A stretch of DNA of 64,000 nt from CAZEYT01 sp964516295 (GCA_964516295.1 CAZEYT010000002.1:19940-83939); one strand, 5' to 3'; numbered from the stretch's first letter, positions 8,417 through 16,253 are shown. Notes: generated by a model from the sequence alone, not told the origin. Numbers and translations: made by a program.

Positions 8417-9064
8417 TCAGGTCGACGCGGTGCGGTGGAGGCGGTAGGCGGCGGCGATGAGGGGTTGGACCCACACGGGAGCTCCGGAGAGGTCGGGAGG
8501 GGCGGTGATGCGTTGGGATTTCGTCTCGAGCCAAAGAACGGGACGCGGGCGTTTGCCGCGGGCGGGGTCGGCTTCGAAAGAATTGTCGTAAACGCGCAGG
8601 TGGTGAATGTGGGGGAGGAGCCGGATGAGGTTCTCGCGGCTGGTCCGCCACCGCTCGCGGATCTTGCTTTCGGGGATGTCGTGACCGCCGTGCGCCACGC
8701 GGGACTGGACGCGACGGATGTGAAGTTCCGGGCTCTCGAGTCCGCAGAACCAAACATGGAGCTGGCACCCGGTTCCGGCGGCTTGGATGAGGAGGTCGGT
8801 GATGGTGCGGCCGCCGAGGGTGGTTTCGAAGCGGTAGTCACGACGGGTGGTGATGGCCTCCTCCAGGAGGGCGCGGCCGATCTCCCACGCGTGGGCGTTG
8901 GCGAGGGTTTGCGAGATGTTTGGGTGGAGGGATTGGATGCGGGCGGCGATGGTGTCGGGGTTGTAGACATTCGAGCCGGTGGCCTGAAAAATATTCTGGC
9001 CGACGGAAGATTTTCCGGCTCCGTTCACACCGGCGAGGACGAAGATCTGCGCGGGCCGGATCAT
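8417..9064 (-). CDS. Zeta-like toxin (P-loop sugar-nucleotide kinase family)
   Basis: A 215-residue P-loop kinase of the Zeta/PezT type. Walker A is GVNGAGKS (residues 12-19), followed by NPDTIAARI (about 35-43) and FETTLGG (about 79-85), both characteristic of Zeta toxins, and later RxxxRVAHGGHDIPE, which matches the usual arginine-rich phosphate-binding region. Known Zeta toxins phosphorylate UDP-N-acetylglucosamine and so block peptidoglycan synthesis. The start ATG overlaps the stop of the upstream Phd-like gene by 4 bases (ATGA), the order expected of an antitoxin-toxin operon. Some chromosomal Zeta-like proteins have not been shown to be toxic, so toxicity is inferred. Confidence 0.8.
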   Translation of the reverse strand: MIRPAQIFVLAGVNGAGKSSVGQNIFQATGSNVYNPDTIAARIQSLHPNISQTLANAHAWEIGRALLEEAITTRRDYRFETTLGGRTITDLLIQAAGTGCQLHVWFCGLESPELHIRRVQSRVAHGGHDIPESKIRERWRTSRENLIRLLPHIHHLRVYDNSFEADPARGKRPRPVLWLETKSQRITAPPDLSGAPVWVQPLIAAAYRLHRTAST

Positions 9065-9429
9065 TTTTTCCGCAATCGGTCACGTCGAGCCCCGGCCACG
9101 GCGGCGGCCCCGAGTTCTTCCGGTGTGGCATTGAAGGCCCGAAGAGCGGCGGCTTTTTGTTTGGGGGATTGCATGTCTTGAAGGACCCCGCGGTATTCTT
9201 CGAGCAGGGACTGGAAGGTCTCTTCCTCGCCGGATTTCCAGGAAACGTATTCGTCGTAGGAGACGAGAACGGCGCGTGGCTTGTCGTGTTTGGTAATGGC
9301 GACCGCGTGGCCGAGGGAGACTTGGTCGAGGACTTCGGCGGTGGAGTTTTTGAGGGCCGTGGCGGTGACGGTGGGGAGCTCGCGCAGGCGCGGGGAGGGG
9401 GACGACGTGGGGTGGTATGTTTTGGCCAT
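9061..9429 (-). CDS. Phd/YefM-like antitoxin
   Basis: A 122-residue protein. The N-terminal half has the Phd/YefM DNA-binding fold signature: TVTATALKNSTAEVLDQV, then GHAVAITKHDKPRAVLVSYDEY (about residues 19-65). The C-terminal half is charged and helical (EETFQSLLEEYRGVLQDM), the region that in this family wraps and neutralises the toxin. A longer frame from 9579 would run through the palindromes and into the PEP-CTERM gene; the ATG at 9429 (MAKTYH) places the palindromes upstream as operators. Phd proteins repress their own operon. The pairing with a Zeta-like toxin is unusual, since classical Zeta partners are Epsilon proteins. Confidence 0.78.
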   Translation of the reverse strand: MAKTYHPTSSPSPRLRELPTVTATALKNSTAEVLDQVSLGHAVAITKHDKPRAVLVSYDEYVSWKSGEEETFQSLLEEYRGVLQDMQSPKQKAAALRAFNATPEELGAAAVAGARRDRLRKK

Positions 9430-9432
9430 AAC

Positions 9433-9475
9433 GGACAAAATAGCCAAAATGTCCCCGGTTTCAATTTGAAACCGG
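9433..9475 (-). promoter_or_regulatory. Two inverted repeats, candidate operator of the toxin-antitoxin operon
   Basis: Just upstream of the antitoxin ATG are two inverted repeats. At 9455-9475 the arms CCGGTTTCAA and TTGAAACCGG are perfect reverse complements separated by one base. At 9433-9454 the arms GGACA and TGTCC flank a 12-base AT-rich core. Phd/YefM antitoxins bind paired palindromes in their own promoter, so autoregulation is the simple reading. No T-run follows, so a terminator for the upstream PEP-CTERM gene is less likely. Confidence 0.6.
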
Positions 9476-9535
9476 CGGGCCGCGTGGATCGGGGTCGTTG
9501 GAGTGACCCCGATCCGAATCCCTGGGAATGACGGG

Positions 9536-11749
9536 TCAGGCCTGACGCGAGGCGCTCCGGAGCCGGAGCCGACGGCCAAGCAGCCAGATGGCGAGGCCGC
9601 CGGCGAGCAGACCGGCGGTGCCGGGCTCAGGAACGACGATGACGTTCAGGCTACCCTCTTGGAAGTAGGCCGATTTTCCACCGCCGAGCGCAGCCGCCTG
9701 GTCGAAGCCGAGGTTCGCGACATCCGCAAAGTCGAAGACGGCGCTGCCGTTGATCAATGTATAAGTGCCATTGGAGGTTGAGCTGTCGAGACCCAGCAGG
9801 CTCGCTATGCCAAGATTGCCGAGGTCAACGGAAGCTCCATTGACAGTGAGAGTGGAACCGGGGTTGAAGACAAAGCTGGCACCATTTTGCAGGCTCAAGC
9901 TGCCAGAGATGGTGCCATCGCCGCCAAGCGCGGCGCCTCTCTGGACAATCAAATCTCCATTGCCGGAATGGGTTCCATCGATGATCAAGGTCCCGGCTGT
10001 CACGGTGGTCGTGCCAATGTAGGTGGAATCGCCGCCTAGTGTGACGGTTCCGGATTGGATGTTGACGGCTTCGAATCCGGTGAGCTCCTGACCGAAGTCG
10101 AAGCTGTTGCCGACCCCGAGGTCGAAGTTGAGGGTATCCGTGCCCGAGCCGCCATCGACCGCGCCGGTGATGGTGGCGGTGCCGCCCTGGATATTGAGGG
10201 TGTCGTCGCCGCCTTCGAGAGTGATCGCGCGACCATTACTGCCGGAGATCGTGCCGGAGTTTGTGACAACGTCGTTTCCATCACCGGTTTGGACGGCGGA
10301 CCCATCGCCGCGGATGAAACGGGCGGAGCCTGCAGAGTAGGTCACGCCGTCGAGCGTGCCATTTGCGGGATCCACACTGCCGTCCTGGCGAAGAACGGTG
10401 GCTGTGGGTTCGGGGATCGCGCCGCTGCCATTGATGGTTCCGCTGTTGGTGATGGTATCGGCGAAGTTTCCTTCGAACCGGATGGCGAATCCATTGAGGC
10501 CTTCGACCAGTCCCGCGTTGGTGACCGAGGTGGCGGCGATGGCGCTTCGGTTCAGGTTGGAGTCGTTGTTCGCGAGGATGCCGCGGTTTCCGCCGCGGAT
10601 GATGCCGCTGGCATTGTTGAGGACGGTGCCGCCGCCGATGGCGACGCCTTCGGCGCTGTTGGCGCGGCCACCGGTGTCGAATCCGCCCGCTGCTTCGCCA
10701 AAGATGAGCCCGTTGTTGGTAATGGTGGCGGCCCCGTCAACGTCCACGCCGTCCCCGTCGCCATCGTTGGTGAAGCTGGCCGTGCCGGTCCGATCGATCA
10801 CATTTCCGGAGCCGGCGTATTTGCCGCGGATCTCGCCGTCGTTGACGATGACGACGTCGGAGGCCGTGGCAGTCGTCGTGTCGAAGCCCACGCCCGATCC
10901 ATTGCGACCGATGATCGAGCCGGTCGAGAGATTGTTGACGGTGATTCCAGTGGCCGTTTCTGCCGCCTCGACGCCGTGGCGGGCTCCGCTGATGGTGCCG
11001 TGGTTGTTCAGGCTCGAGTTGGTGCCCGTCTCGAAGGAAACGCCCTCCGAAGCGCTGAAGGTCTCGGTCGTGATGTTGTTGGGAGGGGCATTGAAGACGT
11101 TGTTGGCGGGGCTGTCGTTGACGACCGAGTTGCCCAGGACGGTTCCGTAGTTTGTGAATGTCATGTTATTGCCGAGACGCACGGCGTCGTGGCCGTCAGC
11201 CCGGATGAGGGCGGTCGAGTTGGTCGTGGATCCGTTCACCACGCTCCCGCCACTGGCGGAGGCGAGGTCGAGGGCCTGTCCGGTTGCGATCGCGGAGGCG
11301 GGATTCACGGTCAGGTTCGGGCCGCTGTAGATGGTGCCGAGGTTGGTTGCGTTGAAGACGTAGTTTCCCGAGCCGGTGAAGCGCCCTTGGACGGCATCGT
11401 CGCTGGTTGCGCGAATGAGGCCGTTGAGTCCGACATTGAGATTGAACGTGTGTCCGCCGGCGGCGCTGACGTTGGCCGTCCGCAGAGCACGTCCCGAGCC
11501 GGTTTGGATGAGCAACCCATCAATGGTGAGATTGTAGGTCCCGGAGGTTCCCGCTGCGCCGAAGCTGACGCCGTCTGTTCCGCCGCCCTGACTCCTGGTG
11601 TCGCCATCGTTGAGGATGTAATTGGTGCCGGGTACGTTGGCTGAGAATGCGCCCGCGTTTGTTCCGGCGGCGATGGTTTGAGCGTGGCTCAGTGCAGGCA
11701 GAAGGGCGAGCACTCCGGCGGCAAAGATACTTAGATAACGGGGTTTCAT
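9536..11749 (-). CDS. Large exported beta-strand repeat protein with PEP-CTERM sorting signal
   Basis: A 737-residue surface or matrix protein. It starts with a signal peptide (FAAGVLALLPALSHA, cut near residue 23). Most of the rest is a beta-helix-like passenger rich in Gly, Asn, Thr and Ser, with recurring ITNSGTI-, VNNxGxI- and TFTNYG-type turns as in autotransporter passengers. The C-terminus has the PEP-CTERM tripartite signal: VPEPGT, a hydrophobic helix and the basic end LLGRRLRLR. PEP-CTERM proteins are handled by an exosortase, not seen in this window. There is no beta-barrel domain, so it is not a self-transporting autotransporter. Neighbouring genes give no clue to function. Confidence 0.8.
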   Translation of the reverse strand: MKPRYLSIFAAGVLALLPALSHAQTIAAGTNAGAFSANVPGTNYILNDGDTRSQGGGTDGVSFGAAGTSGTYNLTIDGLLIQTGSGRALRTANVSAAGGHTFNLNVGLNGLIRATSDDAVQGRFTGSGNYVFNATNLGTIYSGPNLTVNPASAIATGQALDLASASGGSVVNGSTTNSTALIRADGHDAVRLGNNMTFTNYGTVLGNSVVNDSPANNVFNAPPNNITTETFSASEGVSFETGTNSSLNNHGTISGARHGVEAAETATGITVNNLSTGSIIGRNGSGVGFDTTTATASDVVIVNDGEIRGKYAGSGNVIDRTGTASFTNDGDGDGVDVDGAATITNNGLIFGEAAGGFDTGGRANSAEGVAIGGGTVLNNASGIIRGGNRGILANNDSNLNRSAIAATSVTNAGLVEGLNGFAIRFEGNFADTITNSGTINGSGAIPEPTATVLRQDGSVDPANGTLDGVTYSAGSARFIRGDGSAVQTGDGNDVVTNSGTISGSNGRAITLEGGDDTLNIQGGTATITGAVDGGSGTDTLNFDLGVGNSFDFGQELTGFEAVNIQSGTVTLGGDSTYIGTTTVTAGTLIIDGTHSGNGDLIVQRGAALGGDGTISGSLSLQNGASFVFNPGSTLTVNGASVDLGNLGIASLLGLDSSTSNGTYTLINGSAVFDFADVANLGFDQAAALGGGKSAYFQEGSLNVIVVPEPGTAGLLAGGLAIWLLGRRLRLRSASRQA

Positions 11750-11803
11750 GGATTGTTTGGCGGAGGCACATGATGAAAACCGGGGATGGCTCGCAAGCTA
11801 GAT

Positions 11804-11809
11804 ATTGTA
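11804..11809 (-). promoter_or_regulatory. Candidate -10 element of the PEP-CTERM gene
   Basis: On the minus strand the hexamer TACAAT, preceded by TGT, lies about 55 bases before the ATG at 11749, in a locally AT-rich stretch of the 157-base gap. No good -35 hexamer is visible at the usual spacing, so the call rests on the -10 match alone. Confidence 0.3.
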
Positions 11810-11906
11810 ACACTTATGTGACGAAAAATGCCTTGACGATTCGTGGCTCGCCGCACGTGCGGCGACGTGGATTCGGGTGTGGCCGGCGGGGCTTTTCCCG
11901 ATGGGT

Positions 11907-12413
11907 CTACCTGGGAATCTTCGGACGGGAAGGGAGCACTTTCTTCCGTGCGCGCGTGAGGATTCGGCTCTGTGAGGCGGCCATTTCTTTTGCGTCGGCC
12001 GGGGAAATGTCGTCGAGCCCGGCGAGGTGGAGAAGGCCGTGGATCATGTAGAGAGCGAGTTCCTCGGTGGGGGAGTGGCCGAACTCCGCGGCGCGTTCGA
12101 AGGCGACCGGGGCGCAAACGATGATCTCGCCGTAGGGGAAGGTGATGACGTCGGTCGCTCCGAAGATGCCGAGAAATTCGCGGTGGACGGCGGCCATCTT
12201 GCGACGGCCAACGACGGAAATCTCGATGGTATCCAGCCGGGCGAGCGGGCCGCGTTTCTCGAACGCGACGGCGACGCAGTGGGGGAGCGCGGCGGCGAGG
12301 ATGGCCTCCGCTGTCGTTCGGTCGTATCTCCCGCCGCGTTGGCGGTGGGTGATGGTGACCTCAGGCAGCAGATTTTTGGTCGCGTTTTTCGGAGCCGGAT
12401 TCTTTTTCTTCAC
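11907..12413 (-). CDS. ybeY: Endoribonuclease YbeY (rRNA maturation factor)
   Basis: A 168-residue protein of the YbeY family, a zinc-dependent RNase that matures the 16S rRNA 3' end and takes part in ribosome quality control. The signature is HGLLHLAGLDD (His125, His129). The third ligand, normally His in HGxLHLxGYDH, is Asp here. No ATG precedes the conserved region; the GTG at 12413 is the nearest usual start and overlaps the upstream HD-hydrolase gene by about 53 bases. A start slightly upstream or at a CTG near 12370 cannot be excluded. Gene order phoH, HD hydrolase, ybeY is widely conserved. Confidence 0.85.
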   Translation of the reverse strand: MKKKNPAPKNATKNLLPEVTITHRQRGGRYDRTTAEAILAAALPHCVAVAFEKRGPLARLDTIEISVVGRRKMAAVHREFLGIFGATDVITFPYGEIIVCAPVAFERAAEFGHSPTEELALYMIHGLLHLAGLDDISPADAKEMAASQSRILTRARKKVLPSRPKIPR

Positions 12414-13944
12414 GCTTCGGGTAGGCGATACGGGCGTGGAGCATGTTGACGAGCGTGAATCGGAAACTTTCGGCGGCGCGGTGGATTTCCGCGAGGGTGA
12501 GGGGGGCTTCGTCGAGTTGGTGTTCGGAGATCCGACTTTCGACGATGGAATTGACAAGATCCTCGATCCGTTGAGGTGTTGGGCGTTCGAGGCTTCGGGA
12601 GGCGCTTTCGATGGAGTCGGCGAGACTGACGATGGCGGCTTCTTTCGTGCGCGGTCGGGGGCCGGGATATCGGAAACTTTCCTCGCGGACGTCGGGCACA
12701 TCGTCCGGGCGCATGTTCATGATTTTTCCACCGAGGCGGGCGTCGTCCTGTTGCTGGAGGGCGCGTTTGTAGAAATAGCTCACCATGGAGGTGCCGTGGT
12801 GCTGGCGGATGATGTCGATGATCTCGCTGTTGAGCTTGTTTTTGAGGGCGAGATCGACGCCTTCTTTGACGTGGGCGACGATGATGAGGGCGCTCATCGT
12901 GGGGGTGAGATCGTCGTGCGGATTGTGCCCCGGCGGCATATTTTCGGTGAAGTAATCCGGCTTTACGAGTTTGCCGATGTCGTGGAAATACGAGCCGACG
13001 CGGCAGATGGTGGGGTTGGCTCCGACGACTTCCGCGGCGGCCTCGGAGAGGTTGGCGACGGCGAGGCTGTGGTGGTAGGTGCCCGGTGCCTCGAGGCTCA
13101 TGCGCTTGAGGAGCGGGTGGTTGAGGTCGCTCATCTCCAGCCATGAAATATCGGTCGTGATTTTGAAAATGTTTTCGAGGACCGGGAGGACACCGCTGAC
13201 GACGATGGCGGTGCCGATGCCGGTGGCGATGGCGGCGAGGCTCTGAAGCCCGATCATACGCCAATCGGTTTGCGGCAGGGATTCCCAGACAATCGGGCCG
13301 ATCTGACCGAAGGTCGCGGCGAGAATCCAAGTGGCGATGCCCACGTAAACGCCGGCGCGGATGAGCCGGCTTCGGCGGCGGACTTGAAGGGTGACGTAAA
13401 CGGCAATGAAGCCGGTGATGAGTGAAATGACGAGGAAGACGGGGTCGATGCGTCCAACGAGCAGCGAACCCCAGAGGCTGGCAAAGACGGCTGCGTAGAG
13501 GCCGTGATTGCGTCCCAGCATGACCGAGAGGACCAGCGGGGCGAACGCGTAGGGAACGAGAAGCGGCGCAAGCTGGAGGTCGATATTTCCCGCGGCGGCC
13601 TGGACGAGGGTGACCTTGATGATGGCGAGCTGGGCCAGCATGGTGCCGAGGAGGAGGCAGAGGCGGGAGTTCACCGCGAGGGTCTGGGGATGATTGATCC
13701 AGAGCTGGGTGATCGCGGTGACGAAAATGAGCAGACAGAGGAGGAATTTTTTCGCCGGCTCGTCCTGCTGGCCCGTGAAGATGAGGGCGGCGAGTCCGCA
13801 GACAAAAGCAGCGAGGAGGATCGAGCGGGCGGCCCAACCGGATTGGAGGGCCTCGGCAAACTCGTTTTCCTGAACGGTGCGGCGTTTTTTTCCGCAAGCC
13901 ATTCCCTTTTCCACCAGACGGCGGCGTCTAAGAAAATCCCACAT
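12361..13944 (-). CDS. Membrane HD-domain phosphohydrolase (PgpH/7TMR-HD family)
   Basis: A 527-residue membrane protein. Six or seven hydrophobic helices span about residues 40-260, followed by a cytoplasmic HD domain: YHHSLAVANLS (His291, His292), the metal-binding FHDIGKL (His321, Asp322), AHVKEG (His358) and RQHHGT (His381, His382). Family members such as Listeria PgpH hydrolyse cyclic di-AMP. They usually have a large extracellular domain before the helices; here only about 40 residues precede the first helix, so the sensor part appears to be missing. The start ATG at 13944 lies 5 bases after the phoH stop. Substrate is inferred from family, not shown. Confidence 0.85.
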   Translation of the reverse strand: MWDFLRRRRLVEKGMACGKKRRTVQENEFAEALQSGWAARSILLAAFVCGLAALIFTGQQDEPAKKFLLCLLIFVTAITQLWINHPQTLAVNSRLCLLLGTMLAQLAIIKVTLVQAAAGNIDLQLAPLLVPYAFAPLVLSVMLGRNHGLYAAVFASLWGSLLVGRIDPVFLVISLITGFIAVYVTLQVRRRSRLIRAGVYVGIATWILAATFGQIGPIVWESLPQTDWRMIGLQSLAAIATGIGTAIVVSGVLPVLENIFKITTDISWLEMSDLNHPLLKRMSLEAPGTYHHSLAVANLSEAAAEVVGANPTICRVGSYFHDIGKLVKPDYFTENMPPGHNPHDDLTPTMSALIIVAHVKEGVDLALKNKLNSEIIDIIRQHHGTSMVSYFYKRALQQQDDARLGGKIMNMRPDDVPDVREESFRYPGPRPRTKEAAIVSLADSIESASRSLERPTPQRIEDLVNSIVESRISEHQLDEAPLTLAEIHRAAESFRFTLVNMLHARIAYPKREEKESGSEKRDQKSAA

Positions 13945-13949
13945 GGCGG

Positions 13950-14924
13950 TCAGATACGGCTTTCGCGGGATCCGCGGTGATCCTTGTAGGCCAGAATGAT
14001 GGCTTGCACGAGCGGGTGGCGGACGACGTCCTGCTCGGTGAAAAAGTGCATGCCGATTCCGGGAACATCCCGCAGGGCTTCGACGGCCTCGATGAGGCCA
14101 CTGAGTTTGTTGCGGGGGAGATCGATCTGGGTGCGGTCGCCGGTAACGACGCATTTGGAGCCGGCACCGATGCGGGTGAGGAACATGAACATCTGCTCGG
14201 CCGTCGTGTTCTGCGCCTCGTCGAGAATGACAAACGAATTGGCGAGTGTGCGGCCGCGCATGTAGGCGAGGGGGGCGATTTCGATGACACCGCGGTCCAT
14301 GTATTTCTGGATCTCCTCGACCTCGAGCATGTCGTAGAGGGCGTCGTAGAGTGGGCGGAGGTAAGGGAGAATTTTCTCCTGAAGGTCACCCGGAAGAAAC
14401 CCGAGGGCTTCACCGGCTTCCACGGCCGGGCGGGTGAGGACGATGCGGCTGACCTTTTCCTGCTTGAGCGCGGCGACGGCGACGGCAACGGCGAGGTAGG
14501 TTTTTCCGGTGCCGGCCGGGCCGACTCCAAAGGTCACATCGTGGGATTGGACGGCTTGGACGTAGGCTTTCTGACCCACGGTGCGCGGGACGATCGGCGG
14601 CTTGCGGCTCGAACAGTGAATGCGCGTGTCGAGAAGCTGGCCCAGGCCGGAGGTGGCTTGGTTGTTGGACTCGACGGATTTCAGGGCAAAGTGAAACTCG
14701 TGACGGCGGACGGTGACTCCGCGTTTGACGGCATCCTCGAGCTGGGTGAAGACCTGCTTGGCGCGTTCCACGTCGTCTTTTCCGCCTTCGATACGCAGCC
14801 AGCCGTCGCGGGTGGTGACGCGGACGGATAGGCGGGACTCCAACTCGCGGAGAAGCTTTTCCTCGCCGCCATAGAGGGCGTGAACGGCCCGGGCGTTTTC
14901 GAATTCGAGCGTGAGGGTTTCCAT
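13950..14924 (-). CDS. phoH: PhoH-like ATPase
   Basis: A 324-residue protein with an N-terminal KH-like region (residues 1-75) and the PhoH P-loop domain: GPAGTGKTY (Walker A, 135-143), TRPAVEAGE, LGFLPGDLQEKI and the Walker B region FVILDEAQNTT. PhoH proteins are cytoplasmic ATPases linked to RNA metabolism; the pairing with YbeY supports a role in rRNA processing. Upstream in-frame codons read an unlikely sequence that overlaps the secreted-protein gene, so the ATG at 14924 is chosen. It lies 16 bases after the stop of the small secreted protein and is probably co-transcribed. Confidence 0.92.
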   Translation of the reverse strand: METLTLEFENARAVHALYGGEEKLLRELESRLSVRVTTRDGWLRIEGGKDDVERAKQVFTQLEDAVKRGVTVRRHEFHFALKSVESNNQATSGLGQLLDTRIHCSSRKPPIVPRTVGQKAYVQAVQSHDVTFGVGPAGTGKTYLAVAVAVAALKQEKVSRIVLTRPAVEAGEALGFLPGDLQEKILPYLRPLYDALYDMLEVEEIQKYMDRGVIEIAPLAYMRGRTLANSFVILDEAQNTTAEQMFMFLTRIGAGSKCVVTGDRTQIDLPRNKLSGLIEAVEALRDVPGIGMHFFTEQDVVRHPLVQAIILAYKDHRGSRESRI

Positions 14925-14940
14925 CCTTCGAGAGGGGCGA

Positions 14941-15369
14941 CTATTTATACGCGTAAACGACCGCCCAGCCCGTGCGTTCCTGCGGGCTTTTTTCGACGGT
15001 AATGATGGCGTAGTAGGTGCCGGTTCTCTGGGGGACAATGCGTGCGCCGGCGAAGCGGCCTTTCTGCCAGGACTCGGATTCGGCGAGTTTTCCCTGCGCG
15101 TCGTAAAGGTGAAGGGTGACCACGGCGTTGCGGACCTCGGTGCCGAGGCAGAACCAGTATTCGTTGCCGCGGAAAAGCTGGGCAGTGACGGCTTGTTGTT
15201 CACCGACACCGAGATCGCCGCCCCAGGCATCTTCGCGGACGGTGAAGCCGCGTTTGACGTAGGGCACAGCCGCCTCGTGGGCGAAGGAAAGGGCGTCGTT
15301 GACGTAGGCCAGCACGGGGCCGGCGGCGATCACGACAGCGAGAAAGGCGAGGGAGAGAGAGCGTTTCAC
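14941..15369 (-). CDS. Small secreted beta-rich protein, partner B of duplicated module (copy 1)
   Basis: A 142-residue protein with a signal peptide (LAFLAVVIAAGPVLA). The mature part is strand-rich: RGNEYWFCLG, VTLHLYDAQGK, TGTYYAIITVEK and the ending VVYAYK. It aligns end to end with the product of 46221-46688 (AGNEYWFSAA, ISVALFDEKGK, ending LVYSYK). The pattern recalls bacterial pre-peptidase C-terminal (PPC-like) beta-sandwich domains, but this is a resemblance only. It lies 8 bases after the gene for the larger partner and 16 before phoH. Location is probably periplasm or outer membrane. Function unknown. Confidence 0.75.
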   Translation of the reverse strand: MKRSLSLAFLAVVIAAGPVLAYVNDALSFAHEAAVPYVKRGFTVREDAWGGDLGVGEQQAVTAQLFRGNEYWFCLGTEVRNAVVTLHLYDAQGKLAESESWQKGRFAGARIVPQRTGTYYAIITVEKSPQERTGWAVVYAYK

Positions 15370-15377
15370 AGGAAAAA

Positions 15378-16193
15378 TCAGGCGTCTTTCTCCGTGGTGA
15401 TGGCTGCGACGGTCTCGCTGGTCATCTGGTGGATTTTCTTCACATTTTCGACAGAGATTTTTGAGCCATCTTCCTTGCCGATGAGCGGGCGGATTCCCCC
15501 GAGCATGCGGCGGATGCGGACGACAAGCTCGTCCTTGCCGAGGCGGGTGTTTTTAATGCCGTCGAGTTTTCCGGTGAAGTAGCTGAGGAGTTCCGGCTGG
15601 TGGAGAAGCTCGGCACCGTCCGGGGTGTAGTTTTTTTGAACGATGGAGGTGAGGACCTCGGTGCCGCGGATCCAGCCGCCCATACTGACGAGTTGGGCGA
15701 GGTCGTCGTCGCCGAGTTCCTGCATCGCTCCGCGGACATCCTGAAGGGCACCGTCAAATTCCACGCGGACGGCGCGCCAGTTTTTGGCCTCGGCTTTTTC
15801 TGTGATGCTCTTGCTTCGGGCGATGACCGCTTTGCGGACGTTGATGGCTTCGGCGAGTTCGAGGACTTCGCGGCCGATTTCTTTGACCCGCTCGGTGTCC
15901 TCGGCTTCGACGGCGATGAAGCCCTCGGCAATGACGGTGCCGAGCAGAAGGGCGACTTGGGCGCGGTTGCCGGTGTTTTTTCCGAGGGAGGAGCGGAGCT
16001 CGGCGCGCCAGTTCGGGCTGCCGAGCTTGTCGAGGACGAGGAAAACTTCGCTGGGCACCGGGACGACAACGTCGTCAACGGAGGCCGCCGGGAAGCGGGA
16101 AAGGTCGATCGTCCCGGCCGGTTCTTGGGCTCGGGAAACGGGCAGGGTCGCCAGCGCCAAGGCGGCAACGCAGACAGAAGTGGTCTTTCGCAT
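15378..16193 (-). CDS. Secreted helical protein, partner A of duplicated module (copy 1)
   Basis: A 271-residue protein with a signal peptide (CVAALALATLPVSRA). The mature part is mostly helical. It aligns over its length with the product of 45415-46224: PVPSEVFLVLDK against PTPGEFFVALDK, AEGFIAVEAED against ADGYIAVEAQD, MGGWIRGTE against IGAWIRGTD, and a shared KNYTP. No known domain is recognised. The start at 16193 begins just before the signal peptide; the longer frame adds an unlikely leader. It heads a minus-strand run with its small partner, phoH, the HD hydrolase and ybeY. Function unknown; conservation as a pair suggests a joint envelope role. Confidence 0.75.
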   Translation of the reverse strand: MRKTTSVCVAALALATLPVSRAQEPAGTIDLSRFPAASVDDVVVPVPSEVFLVLDKLGSPNWRAELRSSLGKNTGNRAQVALLLGTVIAEGFIAVEAEDTERVKEIGREVLELAEAINVRKAVIARSKSITEKAEAKNWRAVRVEFDGALQDVRGAMQELGDDDLAQLVSMGGWIRGTEVLTSIVQKNYTPDGAELLHQPELLSYFTGKLDGIKNTRLGKDELVVRIRRMLGGIRPLIGKEDGSKISVENVKKIHQMTSETVAAITTEKDA

Positions 16194-16218
16194 TGTAAAA
16201 AATGGGCTTTGTGAGCGG

Positions 16219-16250
16219 ATGGTAGTCCGGCTAAAAAGCCCGATTACCAT
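16219..16250. promoter_or_regulatory. Imperfect 32-base palindrome between the secreted module and hldA
   Basis: The arms ATGGTA/TACCAT, TC/GA and GGCT/AGCC form a nested inverted repeat with two symmetric mismatches around AAAA. It ends three bases before the hldA ATG, so as RNA it would cover the hldA ribosome-binding region; as DNA it lies between two divergent genes and could bind a dimeric regulator. No T-run follows, so a terminator is unlikely. Confidence 0.45.
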
Positions 16251-16253
16251 GCG

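Noticed and set aside
10055..11644. 529-codon open frame on the plus strand opposite the PEP-CTERM gene
   Set aside because: It mirrors the repetitive Gly/Asn/Thr codons of the real gene, has no motif, and the minus-strand frame has a signal peptide and a sorting signal.
12142..13146. 334-codon frame opposite ybeY and the HD hydrolase
   Set aside because: Shadow of two well-supported genes with conserved motifs.
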